Shown here in pieces: positions 32,893 through 45,652 of a DNA stretch of 64,000 nucleotides. The stretch is from Apiosordaria backusii. Its lineage: Eukaryota > Ascomycota > Sordariomycetes > Sordariales > Lasiosphaeriaceae. Within the stretch, counting starts at the first letter, position 1; the number at the start of each line of letters is the position of its first letter. The notes beneath the pieces were generated by a model. The model had not been told where the DNA came from, made no database searches, and was given only the letters and a program-made list of their open reading frames with translations. Location: assembly GCA_030549205.1 (NCBI GenBank), contig JAUKTV010000004.1:806001-870000 (forward strand). Direction: 5' to 3'. Made by a program: the position numbers and the translations under genes.

Positions 32893-35886
32893 ATGTCGAA
32901 CATAACCCCCCTTCGACGAGCGCCCACCGCGGGGATGGGCGTCGGCGTCGGTGCTGGTATCCCAAAGTCTCCCGCCGCGACAGCTGGTCAGAAGTATCAC
33001 CAGCACTCGACTAGCATTCTCAAAACACTCCAGGCTACCGAGATGCTCGATACGAAACCCGTCCTCCCGGCTGGTATGCACCTTACCCCATCCCATCCCA
33101 ACTTACCCAAACCCAGCTGACATATGGACAGAAATAATCGCCACCATCCTCGACTACCTCCCCGTCCCCGACCTCCTCCGCTTCGCCCGAACCTCCCGCC
33201 GCTACCGGGAAATGGTCTACGACGACACCCGCTGGGTCGCCAGACTAAAATCCATGGGAGTCTGGGACGAAGCCGAAGCCCGCAAGCGGTTCGAGGAGGC
33301 GGTCCAGCGGAGGAGAAGGGAGCACTCCATCAGCAGCCCGACAACACCTACCGGTGCTATCGGGAGGGGACAGCCAATACCAGCAGGGACGACGCAACCA
33401 CCACCGCCGCAGAAGAGGGAGAGTTTATTGTTTGATGCTGGGATAGAACAGGAGAGGAGGCAGCAGGAGTTGCAGCAGATACAGATGCAGAAACAGCAGA
33501 TATCACACTTGAGGGACGGGTTTGAGACGATGAAAGTAGGAGGAGGAGGAGGGGCGGCACAGGAGCCGCCGAGGGATGTGGAGGGGTTGTTATTGGTGGT
33601 GAAGAATGCGAGGAGTGTGAGGGGGCACGCGAGGCAGGAGTATGGGAAGATATACGGGGCTCTGGCGCCGTTTTATTTTGATTTGGTGAGGGCCAAGACG
33701 CATACCGATCCGTTGGTTTTCAAGGTTTTTAGGGATCCGGATAGGCAGGCGCAGATGCTGGCTAATTTGAGGATTTTTGGCAAGAGTGACTGGGCGGATG
33801 GGGCGAAGGCACGACAGGAGAAGTTGGAGAACATGACGGGGATTTTTGAGAGCGCGGTGCTGAGGGAGTTTGAGCAGGGGTATGAGTTTTGGGATGTGGA
33901 GGGAAGGATGAGGAAGTATGCGCATGTGCTGGAGGTGCTGAATGAGGGGAGCAGCGCGGCGGTGGAGTTGTTTATACAGAAGCATCCGATTTTTTCGGAT
34001 AGGGAGGTGCTGGCGAATGCGATGGACTGTGTGAACCAGGCGATGGCGGATAGTATTACGCTGGAGCCGTCGAGGAGGTTTTTTGAGGTGCTGACAAGGA
34101 AGGTGAATGAGCAGGCGGGGATTATTGGGAGGATTTTTCCGAGGCCGGAGAGGGTGTTTTGGGCTTTTGTGGATAAGGTTAGGGAGGAGATTATTGTTGA
34201 GTATACCACGCCGTTGTTTGATGAGACGCATGAGAGGAGTATACCGAGTTATTTGAGGGCGGTGTCGGGGATCTTTGAGCAGACGATGCTGTTTTTGAGG
34301 ACGCTGACGCCGCCGAAGGGAGGGGAGGTGGATCAGGAGGCTAAGGCGAAGGAGTTGGCGTTGAAGATATTTGAGCCGCATGTTGATCTGTATCTGCAGG
34401 ATGAGATTGATACGTTTACGGCGCAGGCGGAGAGTGAGGTGGGGGAGTGGGAGAAGAAGTTGTCGGAGCAGGAGGCTAGTGCTGAATCGTTTTATATGGG
34501 CAGCTTTGCCAATCGACAGGCTGACAAGAAGGACTTTTTGACGTCGTTCAAGAAGGTGGTCATGATGCCTGTTACGGTGCTGCCCACGAGTCTTGGTCTG
34601 CCTCTTGGATCGCCATTCGCGAGCAGCAAGCCTGCTACGGCTGTGGCTGCCAACGGTGGGCTACAGACCCCAGGTCGCTCAGAGTCTCCTGTACCAGCAG
34701 CTACTCCCTCGGCTGGCGATCGCAGCAGCAGTCCATTACCCGGCAAAGCGCCCACAGACGAGTTGGCAGCCAAGGCGGCGCTGATGACATCCCGGTTGGA
34801 AGGAATCAAATCCCTCTTCAGCATCGAGGTGGCGCTTAGTCTAGTACATGGAGCCAAGGCCAGCTTGGGCCGTGTCGCTGTCTTTATCCAGCTCGGAGGA
34901 CAGGTAGGCGGCGAAGCGCGCGAGATGTGCGAAAGCATCTTCGTCACATTATTACGCATCCTCGGCAACGGCCATGTCAAACCTGGCTTCGACAAGGCCG
35001 TCACCCATCTATCACAATACAACCCTCGCGAGGTCAGCGAACACGACAAAGGGGGCGTGGCACCCCTAGTCACATTCATCGAGCTGGTCAACGTAGGCGA
35101 CCTCATCTCGCAGATGATCGACGTCTTTTACGAGCAGCAGCTCGCCCAGCCCAAAATCGCCGACCGAAACGATTTTTTGGACCCTGCGGGCATGGCAAAG
35201 AAGAAGTTTGAGCAAATGCTCGACGAGAGCGTCGCCGCTGGCCTTAACAAGGGCATCGACGTGCTCATGGACGAGGTGGAATACATTTGCGCTACTACGC
35301 AGTCGCCGACGGATTACAACCCGGGGGGATTACTGCTCCGGATTCAATCCTATCTGGGACCATCCCCGGGATGGAGAAGGCTGCCCCTCCCAAACCAACC
35401 CCAACCGGGGCGATAGACATGGACATTGGCCCTTCCAAAACCGCACAGAGAATCAAAGACCTTGTTGCGTCCCATACGTCGATGCTGGTGGGGAGCACAG
35501 ACAAGTCCATGCTCGATGTGTTCAACGGCGAGGTTGGGCTGAGGTTGTTTACGGCTATATGCAAGCACCTCAAGCGTCAGCGGGTTAGCACCGAGGGGGC
35601 GATCAAGCTGATTGCGGATATGAACTTGTATTTTGAGTACATTCGCACGCTGAAGAACAAGGACCTGCTGGCGTACTTCAAGGCGCTGAGGGAGCTGAGC
35701 CAGATTTATTTGATTGATGCGAAGCACGCGAAGGAGATGGCGACAGTGATTGCGGATGGGGATAGATTTAGTGGGATTTTCCGGGCGGAGGAGGTGTACG
35801 AGTATGCGGAGAGGAGGGCGGACTGGTATCAGGTCAAGAGGGAGGTGGAGAGGGCCATGTATGGGTTGGAGTGTAGTGTTATGTAG
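32893..35886 (+). CDS. Recyclin-1 (F-box protein with Sec10-like domain), with one apparent frameshift
   Basis: Exon 1 (32893-33073) is joined by a 43-base intron to exon 2 (from 33117). An F-box at residues about 61-105 (IWTEIIATILDYLPVPDLLR...ARTSRRYR) is followed by a glutamine-rich linker and a long helical Sec10-like domain. This matches yeast Rcy1 and fission-yeast Pof6, which link an SCF ubiquitin ligase to recycling of the v-SNARE Snc1 through early endosomes. The reading frame breaks in the G6 run at 35323-35328: upstream DEVEYICATTQSPTDYNPG and downstream DIGPSKTAQRIKDLV belong together but are one base out of register. With one more base the gene would give about 983 residues. No plausible intron covers the break. 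An assembly undercall is likelier than a dead gene. Confidence 0.85.
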
Positions 35887-36375
35887 ACACGTACATGGGA
35901 CGGGGCATGACATGAGGTAAATATAAAAACACAGAGTCAAAAAGGAAGGAATACGGAAAATATGGTTTTGATGATTGGGATAAATAACTGCCGCTGTTAT
36001 GAATGGTCCTGCCATGTTGATTGTGACTATAAAACTATGCTATCCTGCTCTCTGATAAACAAGTACATATTGCTTTCTTCAAGTCTTGGATTTCTCCCAA
36101 CCCCCTCCGGTATATAGTATATAATATAAAAGGAAAACAAACTCTGATATGTTGCCATATTTCGGTGTGTTATATAGTGGGTATCCAACTGAGCCAAAAA
36201 AAAAAAAAGAAAAAAAAGAAAAAAAGGAAAAGAAAAAAAAAACACTGAAAATCTTTTCCAGTCTTTATATATAAGGTAGGTATCCAAAAAGAAAAGGAAA
36301 CCCAAACAGATAGAGAAGAGAGGAAACCGAAAACAAAATGAAACAACACCATCCCTAAACCTCCCCTTTCACTCC
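35887..36375. other. Convergent 3' spacer, recyclin / GMC gene
   Basis: 489 bases, AT-rich, with an A-rich purine tract at about 36196-36243. No gene recognised. Confidence 0.4.
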
Positions 36376-39300
36376 TCAATAGTAAATCTCATTCCCATGC
36401 ACCATCCTCCTAAACTCATCATCCGGCTCCTCAAACCTATACCCCTCCCCCTCACCACCCTGTCCACCTCCTCCCTCACAAACGGGTACACATCCCTCCA
36501 CGCGTTCCTCCCCATCCACCCGTCCAAGTGCCCATACCCGGGAACCACTTTGCGTTTGTAATCCCCGTCCTCAAACTGGCTGCACAGCACCTCGTACGTT
36601 CGTTCAGTTGCCTCGGGGAGAGCACAGCATTATCCCTCCCCACCCAGAGCATAATCGGTATCCCTTTCAGTCTTTGAATATTTTCTCTCGTGTCGAGAGG
36701 TTCGTACATGGGCGCGTTGGTCATGACGTGCCCCTCGTACCCCATCTTCATGAGGAGATTCAGCAAGCGCATGTTGACCCCGCCAAAGAAGCGGTCGATC
36801 TGCCGGTGGGTGGCCTCGTTGAGGTTGTGGTGGTTCCAGCACCTGCCAAAGACAAGGGAGGTGCGGTGGCAGGCGGCGTTGTTGCACATTTCTTTGCGGG
36901 ATTGGGGGTACAACCTGAGGAGTTGGTTGAGGAAGTACTGCGTCCAGCCTTCGTCTTTGGAGGTGGAGCAGCTGAACCAGCTGCCGCATAGACTGTTGTA
37001 GAGTTTGTCTAGCGGCAAGGGACCTCCGGCCATGACTTTGGCCATGTTGGCTGGTCCCCAGATGGGGTTCATGAATACCTGCGAGCAGCTGATTCCTAGG
37101 ATCCAGCTGGCGGGGATGGTGCCGTCTAGGAGGCCGGAAGAGAAGGCGACAGAGCCCATGCAGTGGGCTATGCAGTAGATTTTCTCCTTTTGGGGGTGGT
37201 TTGGGACTTGCGGATGTATTCCAGACAGGCGCGGAGGTCGAGGCGGGCGTCGAAGGTGGTCCAGTTGTTGCCTGCGATCATGAGCTGGCCGATGCGGTGG
37301 ACCGAGACCCAGACACGATACCCGGCGCGGCGGAAGTAGTTGACTGCGTTGTAGGGATGGTGGGGAGGGCGAAGATTTGGTGGTCGACGGATGCTCCCGG
37401 GATCATGAAGAGGTCTTTGACTTTGACGTCTGGGGTGTGTAAGTGGGTTCCCACATGTGCATGCGGGTGGTTACGCCGTCAGAGGCGACTATGGCGAAGG
37501 ATTTAGTGGGGTTGGTATCGTTGGTGAAGCCAGTGAAGGTTTGGGTTGGGTACTGGAGGGGGTGAGGGGAGCCAGGAAGAGGGACATGGAGCGGCGGGTG
37601 AAGTACGTCAGGAAGCTGGCTGCGCTGATGGCCTTCCTGAACAAGTTGCTGCCGGTTGTTGTCATGGTGTTGATCTGGGACAGGAAATCGCTAGGTTGGA
37701 TTTGCATGATACCCTTAGCGATAGGGGCGCCCCTGCGCCAGGCGTCCTCATCGTCAAGATCGCGGCACATGCCAGGGACATGCTCGCTGATGGTAACATA
37801 CAACGTGCTGGTTGCCTTCCAGAACTGAAGAGGGGCCAGGGCAACCGACGAGTCGACCACCTTGTAGCCGTGGAAATGCAGCCTCCTGCCATCGACGCCG
37901 GTCATGTCAAAGTCGTACGTCAAATTTCGTGTTCCCGGGGCCTTGGAGTTGAGGATGAACAGGTTGAACTCTCCTCTCTGCACCATAAACGGCGACCCGT
38001 GAATAGCTGGGCAGACAAAGGTGCCGGTCAGCATCCCGCGGTGCTGCACGTGGCTGATCATCTCCTTGGTATTGAAAGCCTGCACGCTGAGGAAGAAGCG
38101 CGCGCTCTCGCAAAGTGACTTGCCAATGCGGTGAGCAAGCTCATAGGTTGCCCGGTTGTCCTCGGTCATGTTTTTGTCAGCATGAAGAAACCCGGACATA
38201 ACCTCAGTGAAGCCAATGCCACTGGCTTTGACAATTCGTGCTTTGTCCATGACTTTCTTCGCCGTGTTGATGCTGATCAGCTCTTCCTCGACCTTCAACT
38301 GCTCACGTTTCTGTTTGGGCCTACATCTCTTCGGGGGATGCGCGGGCTCTCCAAGCAGATTCAGTATACCATTCTTCTCTGTGCTGATCTTGAGGTCTTT
38401 GGACTCGCAGTAAGCCTCCACCGATCGTTCCGCCAGCGCGGCGATGGTGGCAAAGGGATTGGCACCCAACGCTGTCGGAATAACAGAGGCATCTGTAACG
38501 ACGAACCCGTCATGGACTTCTTCGCCGTTTCCAGTAAAGAGCTGGCCGATGTGATTGGTGACACCAGTTCTCCCCGTATTGTCTCGAGCCATGCAGGCAC
38601 CACTAGATTCGGGTTAGAAATTTCCGCGTGCAACGTGGTACTTCGGAAAAACGAAAAGGAAAACTTACCCAATGGGATGAACCGTGATCTGCTGGCCCAT
38701 GATCCCGTAAAAGGGGCTGTGTACCAAGGTACCACCAACATACTCAGTGGCCCGCTCCAAAATCGAGTTGAGCTTCTTGACGTGGTGGCTGCGAGCGACA
38801 CCCAGGAATTCTAGAACGGGCTTATCGTCCTTCAGCGACAGCATGGCCTGATTGCTGTCATGCGACATTACCAGGTACACCTGCGTCCTTTCCGTAGCGC
38901 CGTTCTTGAAATAAGGGCCTAAAAGTCTGCTTCCCCAGCGTGCTAGGGCTGCTTGTGTCTTCTCGATGATGCTATCATCCTTTGGGTCTTTCTTTCCGGG
39001 CATGAAATCCATCATGACCTGGAAAAGATGTGTCAAGGCATGGGGAATAGCCCCTTCTTCGATCACATACCCGTCCAGTGGGTTCTCGTGGCCATCTCTG
39101 TTGTCAATGACACTGGTAATGGTGGGTCCAATGGGGTTGTAGGGAGAAGGCACAGGCTTCCCCATCCCGTTAACATGTCTGTCAGTGTTGTACCTGTAAT
39201 AAGAGTTAGTTTATGTATATAAACATGTGTTTGTAAAGAATGTCGCTTACCCAAAAGCCAACATGTCACCGTTCCCACTCATATTCTGCCCAACCTGGTC

Positions 39301-40857
39301 ACTCATAGAAAGGCCCATAGCCTTGCTCCTGAGTAGAATTTCGGTCGAAGCGATGGCACCAGCACCAAGGAACACGGCCTGCTTCGCATGGACCCACATA
39401 AGGTCGTTGTGAAGATAGCCCTTGAAGAGCCCGCGGTTCCTGCCATGCCAGGCAAAGAAGACGCGGTAACCCTCCTTCTCGTCCTTCTGGATGTAGCGGA
39501 CCTCACACTCGCAGAACATCTCAGCGCCCCAGTTCCAGGCGTCGGCCAAGTATGTGACGAGAGTGGTGGTTTTGGATCCATCATTGACGCCCGTAGCGTC
39601 CTGGCCTGTGAGGCTGGATGGTGACATCTCGACACCACAGCTGTTTGGCCCGTTCCGGAAGCGTGTCGTCTGGCGGACCTTTTTGAACTTGTGTCCCATA
39701 CCCAAGGTCTCAGCCTGTTCTCTGAATACCTTGGTCTTGGGAAGTTCTGGCCACTCACTAGGGTACTCGGTAGGTTCTAGGACTTTTTCCACCTTCTTGT
39801 AGTCTAAGGAGCCATTGGCGTCAGCAAATTTCTATTGTATACTTGAGGGGGTGTGGGGTTTCTTACACTTATCCAACCCCTTTGGATCTTCCCTGATCTC
39901 TTTAGGCCAGGCCTTCATAGACAGCGTCTCTTTGTCGGCCTCCATGAAGACATTGGCATTGATGAGACTGGTTCCACCAAGACCTATACAGGATTAATAT
40001 CAGCTCGTAAACCGAAGAAAATCCTAGGATGAAAACTTACCATTGCAAACCACCGCATTTTGCCCCTTTCCAAAGATCATATGATACATGCCGGTGGGGT
40101 TCCCGCCCTCCACCAGCTTCCCCTTCAAGAACGCCGGAGCTAGCTGGCCCGAGTAGTGAAGCTCCTTGAACGCCTCAACAGCACCAGTGGGATACTCTCC
40201 AGGCCACTTCTCGCGGCCTCGCTCTAGCACGCACACTGACTGTCCTGTTCTGGCCATTCGGGACGCCGCAACACCGCCGCCATACCCAGACCCGATCACT
40301 ACGACATCATACGAACCCCTCAGCAGCTCAAGAGGCTTGGAGATGCGGGGGAAGGCCTTGTCGTCTCTGCCGTCTGTGTATCCCCGGATCCTGGCCCTCG
40401 AGGTGCTATGTGGAGAAGGGTCTTGTTGATGGCCATCGTAGGTCTCAATGGGGTGTGAGTCCTGACGAGAAGGTGTTGTTGCTCGTGGAAGGGCAGTTTC
40501 TTCGCTGATGAGAGTTTGGGTGCTGAAGACGGAAGCTGCTCGTGGGTTTGGGCTGGAAGAAGAGCTGGACATGGCGGCTTCGGTAGAGTTAGACGATTCC
40601 GAGTCCGCGGTCCGTACTCGTCTTTGGCGTAGGGATGCTTCTGTCTCAGTTACGTTCCGTACACTGTCATGAGTTAAGTCGGCAGGGCTGTGGACAATGT
40701 GTAGGTGGTCGATGGATAGTTGGCCTCTGTTATCAGGTGAGTTGCCAGGACTATCGATGGTGAGGGCTGGGGTGAGAGGAGGTGTGTATGGTCCATTAGG
40801 TCCATTGGGATGGACTCCCAACATCTCCGAAGGGTTTTGGCTCCCGGATTTGTCCAT
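36376..40857 (-). CDS. GMC oxidoreductase fused to alpha/beta hydrolase, C-terminal half with six frame breaks
   Basis: Five exons: 40857-40041, 39983-39867, 39803-39251, 39193-38669 and 38602-36376. The first 200 residues are disordered. The FAD-binding domain begins with VVVIGSGYGGGVAASRMA, continues through GLGGTSLINANVF, GAGAIASTEILLRS and PIGGACMARDN, and ends with the GMC C-terminal block DASVIPTALGANPFAT. It resembles bacterial cholesterol-oxidase-like GMC enzymes. A second, alpha/beta-hydrolase part follows: a nucleophile elbow reading AHCMGS, with Cys where Ser is usual, WVGRDN with a possible acid, and VPGYGHLDG with the histidine. Within this part the frame slips six times, always as if one base were missing: near 37558-37562, 37443-37452, 37354-37356, 37188-37196, 36603-36610 and 36458-36460. 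With six bases added, all five exons total 1,414 codons plus a stop, in phase. Substrate unknown. Confidence 0.8.
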
Positions 40858-43800
40858 TTTGTCGGTGTATAACGGTGAGCTGTCTGCCCAGATTCTAGCC
40901 CGGTTGTGACCAATATCAAGGAACTTGACTGGGGACAAGAGCCAATTTGTGTCACACAAGTAAACAATAGTTCAAGTAAGAGAGGTCGTTGGCTGTATGA
41001 GATGGGAACACAAGAAAGGGGGAGGTAGGGTGAGAGAAACAGAAAAAAGGCGTTGGGAATTTGAGGCAGGGTGTGAGATCATGATAAAGGTCCTGGTTCC
41101 GGACAACTCGTCCGAGGGGCTAAACCAGCATGATAGAGGCGCGATCCCAGACTGGTGTGGCTTGTCTGGGCCAAGCATCTTCAACACCGTCGGGAGAAGC
41201 GCGCTAGGTGTGTATCGAGCATACAATGTCACGCCATCCTTACCAGTTTAGAGACTGTATGCAGCCTCCATGTGGGGGAATGCAAAATTACCAAGCCTCG
41301 GCCCTACCCTTTGCTGACCCCAAGAATCTTCGGTCAGGGCGCAGCTGTCAGCTCGAGTTCATTTGCTGGAGACTCTTGGGTCGGGCTGAGTAAAATCTTC
41401 AACCATTGCTGACGAGCAGCCTGCTATTGGCCGGCATACTGCGACCCTACCAGGCGATGGAGGGTAGACAGGGGGTCCAGATGGTAGGGTGGTCCACCGC
41501 GACGGTTGACCCAGACATGGGAGACATTTGGGGGCATCTCCGAAAGAGGCATGTCAGTCTTGGACTCTCGAGTGGTGCCCGTTTTCCATTGCTGCCTTGT
41601 GGCTTAGGGAGAAGGCTTGCAATGGCGACGATGTCATGTGTGAGGACCTCTCTGTGGATCGATCCCCCCTTCTTCCCCTTCCCCTCAACCCCAGCTGGAA
41701 TCTATGCCAGAGAGAGAAGGACTTCGATTGGCTGCACACGAACTCAGCCCTGGAGATAGATGGTGTCTCATACGGATCGACGAATCCCGACTGCACGGGC
41801 AATCTATCCGCAAGCAATTGGGATTCTCTGACTGGGAGCTTGTAACAGAGATCACCGTGACCATTCGTCGCTGCCTCCGGGCCTACCAGCGGAGGTAGAA
41901 CTCTTTTCGTGGTGACCAGGATTGATAGTGCTGATGTTGCGTTCATTGGACGAGAAACGAGCGGGTCGTGATAGGCTGCCGCAAAAGGATCCCTGGATGG
42001 TAGCAAGCTGTCGCAGCCGATTTACTCGGGAGCGCAACTCGGATTCTTTCCATTCCATCCTTCTGTATTACACGTAGAAGTGTGTACTCTGAGCTCGAAC
42101 ATTCAGAATTTGTATCATATGTCAATGCCTTGTAAATAGTTGGCCCTGTGAAGAAGAGTTTGCTCTTGATCCTTCAGAAGTTCAGATAGTGACAGGGGGC
42201 CGTCCAAGTAAGGCCCCAAGAGGGTCCGAGGGGCGGCCCGCTCTGCTCGGCAGTCGGATTGTTTGCGTTGAAGATCGAGATGTCGCAATGCGAGTGAGGA
42301 CCAACAGTTTGACCGTTGGCTCACCGGACACTGTTTGGAACCACTGTATGAACGGCAGAACCCGTTCGTATGGGCAACGGGCGGCCAACGTCGTCATCAA
42401 CGTCAACGAGCTGATGACCTCAAACCCCCAATCATACCCTCTGCAGTTTGATGCCTGATTGACGCCCACATGGCAAGGCAAGCCACAAGGCTGACACTGA
42501 TCGCTCAATCAATGACTTTATCATGGCGGACTTCATCCTCAGAATCGCGGCGAAGGCATCACCCGAAAGATCAGGTGCTATAGGTAGATATGGAAATTGA
42601 CGGGGGGGCGGCTAAGTTCTGTACCTGGTTCGCGACTCGAGTGACTCGACATATTTCGGGATTTCAGCCTTTGGCTGGGCGACGACGATTGGATTCCAGT
42701 GAGAAGGTAACTATTTTGAGGCCGTTACACCGAGCATGCTACTCCGGTACACAGCCTTTCTGTGTCACCACCTTCTCCTGGTAATATCCGTCAGCCAATT
42801 GGTCAATTGCTCAAATTACATCGGAGGTTTCGTCTGTCTTCACCTCGACCACACGACAGCGACGTGGAAACCGTCAACGGCGTGCGAGGGTGCGGCCTCG
42901 ACTGTATGTATGGTTAACGAGAAGTGTGGCTTTTGTGTCTCTTGTGGCTTTCGGTTCGGTGTTCAGTGTGTTCTTCGCTCGGGATATGCTGTCGATGGAA
43001 TAGGGTATAGGTACCAGGCAGGTAGTACAGGTTTTATTCATGGAAATTTGTCACGAAAACTCCGATTGTCCCGACGTAACCTTTCTCCGATCTGTGTTTC
43101 TGTGTCCAAGACACACGATTGTCGGTGCTAGATATCGCTAGATATCGCTAGATATCGCTCCAAGCCTTATCGCTGATTTCCAGCAATTACAATTCATCTG
43201 ATTGGCTTTCTACCCCATGGGGAAGGGTTTTTCGAGGAAGGAGCTACAACTGTACCTTCCGAGGTCCCCGGGTCAAATTGTGCTGGTCAGGTGCCCATTT
43301 GATAACACTTGATAACACGAAAGAGGCATAGGTTTCATTAATGGCGTGCTTTACTTTTCAGTTGTCGCTTTGCCAGCATCGTTCATCTCATTCTCGATCT
43401 CAATCTCGTTTTCTCTTTCTTTTTTGTTTTTTGAATTTATTTTATTCTTTGTGCTTATTCCTAGCTATATTCTACAAGTCCATCCCTGCGCCTTACGCGA
43501 CCACGCTACCCTCCCAAATACCGTCTATGCCCCCGGTGTGAGAAAACCTCAAAAAACCCCAGAACAACGAACCACACCAACCTTTACACCTGGCTCCAAC
43601 AAGCAAGCTTGCTTATTCTGTCCTCGTGGGTACAGAACAACAAAGACGCTGGCAAGGCTCGGTCGGTCCAATTCTCCCGACTGTGCCGCTGCACAGGGAG
43701 TCGCTCACCGAGCTGCCAATAGGAAGAAGGGTGGAAGATGAAGATGAAGAAGATGCAAGTCGTAACCTCGTCCCGGCCATCCCGTCCCTTCAAACTCCAA

Positions 43801-44088
43801 ACCCAGCACCCAAAACTCCCATGACGCCAATGGACCACAAAACGCCCAATGAGAAAATCACAAATCCCACACGCCCATGGGCGTGCCGCTCGCGGCGGCG
43901 TCATCGAATGAGTGGCCATCCGGCCATCTCCATGTCGATGGCTGGGATGGCTGGGCACTTCGTCACCATCTGCCGTGGTGTGGTGGTGCCCATGCAGCCT
44001 GGTTCAAGCCCGGATAGCGCCGGATGCCATTCAGCAACACACAGCTACTCTGCCTTGGGCTGAACTGCACAACTGACTGGACAACCGT
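40858..44088. other. 3.2-kb region between GMC gene and NADP-GDH, no recognised gene
   Basis: It serves as promoter of the GMC gene (left) and downstream region of GDH (right). Contents seen are a three-unit 10-base tandem repeat at 43127-43156 and a duplicated TTGATAACAC at about 43298-43318. No coding pattern recognised on either strand. Confidence 0.4.
43127..43156. repeat. GCTAGATATC tandem repeat, three perfect units
   Basis: Three identical 10-base units in tandem; each unit contains the palindromic GATATC. It lies in noncoding DNA. Confidence 0.85.
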
Positions 44089-45652
44089 TTAAGCGGCGAA
44101 GCCAGAGTCGGAGGTGACCTCAGCATCGGCAGCCTCCTTGTTGAGCTGGTTGTCCCACCAGTCACCAGTCTCCTTCATGGCGCGGGCGACCTTGACGAAA
44201 CCGGCAATGTTGGAGCCGGCAACCAAGCTGGGGAACTCGCCCTCGGTGGCCTCGACGTACTCCTTGGCGGTGTTGAGACCCTGGTAGAAGGCGCACTTCA
44301 TGATTTCCTTGAGCTTGCTGTCAACCTCCTCCTTGGTCCAGGCGAGGCGCTGGCTGTTCTGAGACATCTCGAGACCAGAGACGGCGACACCACCGCAGTT
44401 GGCCGCCTTGCCAGGGGCGTACCAGATGGCATCGCCCTTCTGGCCCCTGCGGGAGTTCTCAAAGACCTCGATGGCTTCGAGAGTGCAGCCCATGTTGGAA
44501 CCCTCGGCAATGAACTTGCAGCCGGCGGCAACAAGAGCCTCAGCCTCCTCCTTGCTGACCTCGTTCTGGGTAGCGGAAGGAAGGGCAATGTCGACCTTGC
44601 CAACGTGGACCCAGGGGCGGACACCGTCAATGTACTTGAGGTTGTCCTTGTGGCTGTAGTCAGAGAGGGAGCCGCGGTTGAGCTTGAGCTCAGCAATGGC
44701 GGCAATATCCTCGGGGGTGACGCCAGCATCGCCGGTAGCGATGAGAGAGCCCTTGGAGTCGGAAAGGGAGGTGACGGTACCGCCGAGCTCAATGACCTTC
44801 AAGGCGGCGTACTGGGCGACGTTGCCGGAGCCGGAGATGGAGACACGCTTGCCCTTCCAGCCCTCGGTCACACCAGCGTACTCAAGCATGTGGCCGACAT
44901 AGTAGACGAGACCAAAACCAGTGGCCTCGGGACGGATGAGAGAACCACCCCAGTGGAGACCCTTACCGGTGAGGACACCGGTGAACTTGTTGCGCTCACG
45001 GCGGTAGGCACCGAACATGTAACCGATCTCGCGGCCACCAACACCGATATCACCGGCAGGAACATCAGTATCGGCACCAATGTATCTCGCAAGCTCACGC
45101 ATGAAGGCAACGCAGAAACGGCGGATCTCGTTGTCGCTCTTGCCCTTGGGGTCGAAGTCGGAACCACCCTTGCCACCACCCATCATCACTGTCACCGACT
45201 GGTTAGCGAGTGCTTGCCGAAGAGGCAAAGTTTTGCCTGCGTCGAGTGGCGCCTGAATCACTTACAGCCAGTGAGGGCATTCTTGAAGATCTGCTCGAAG
45301 CCGAGGAACTTGAGAATGGAAAGGTTGACGGAGGGGTGAAGTCTGAGACCACCCTTGTATGGGCCAAGGGCCGAGTTGAACTGGACACGATAACCACGGT
45401 TCACCTGGAGGTCGCCATTGTCGTCCTCCCAGATGACACGGAACTGGATGACACGCTCGGGGATGGAGATGACCTTGAGGGCGGTGCGGTACTCGGGGTT
45501 CTTCTTGAAGAGGGTGCTGTTCTCAAGGGTGTAATAGAGCTCTGTCGGTTACGGGTCAGCGCGAGCCACTGGCGGACAAGTGACGGCTTGGTTCATCGGA
45601 ACTCACCCTTGTAGGCCTGCTCGAACTCGGGCTCAGAAGGAAGGTTGGCCAT
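44089..45652 (-). CDS. gdh: NADP-specific glutamate dehydrogenase
   Basis: Three exons, 45652-45607, 45541-45266 and 45188-44089, encode 473 residues. The enzyme makes glutamate from 2-oxoglutarate and ammonium with NADPH, the main ammonium-assimilation step, in the cytosol. The sequence follows Neurospora am closely from MANLPSEPEFEQAYK onward, and both introns lie near the 5' end as in am. Key motifs: GPYKGGLRLHPSVN in substrate binding, MGGGKGGSDFDPKGKSD with the catalytic-site lysine, DVPAGDIGVGGREIGYMFG, the nucleotide-binding SGSGNVAQYA, and EGSNMGCTLEAI. The C-terminus is about 19 residues longer than I expect for the family and ends in SDSGFAA. The 5' leader has a G7 run near 45846 that could be structured. 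Identification is secure. Confidence 0.97.

Noticed and set aside
44605..45339. 244-codon open frame opposite NADP-GDH
   Set aside because: Antisense shadow of a highly biased gene; it runs into the introns of GDH without splice logic.
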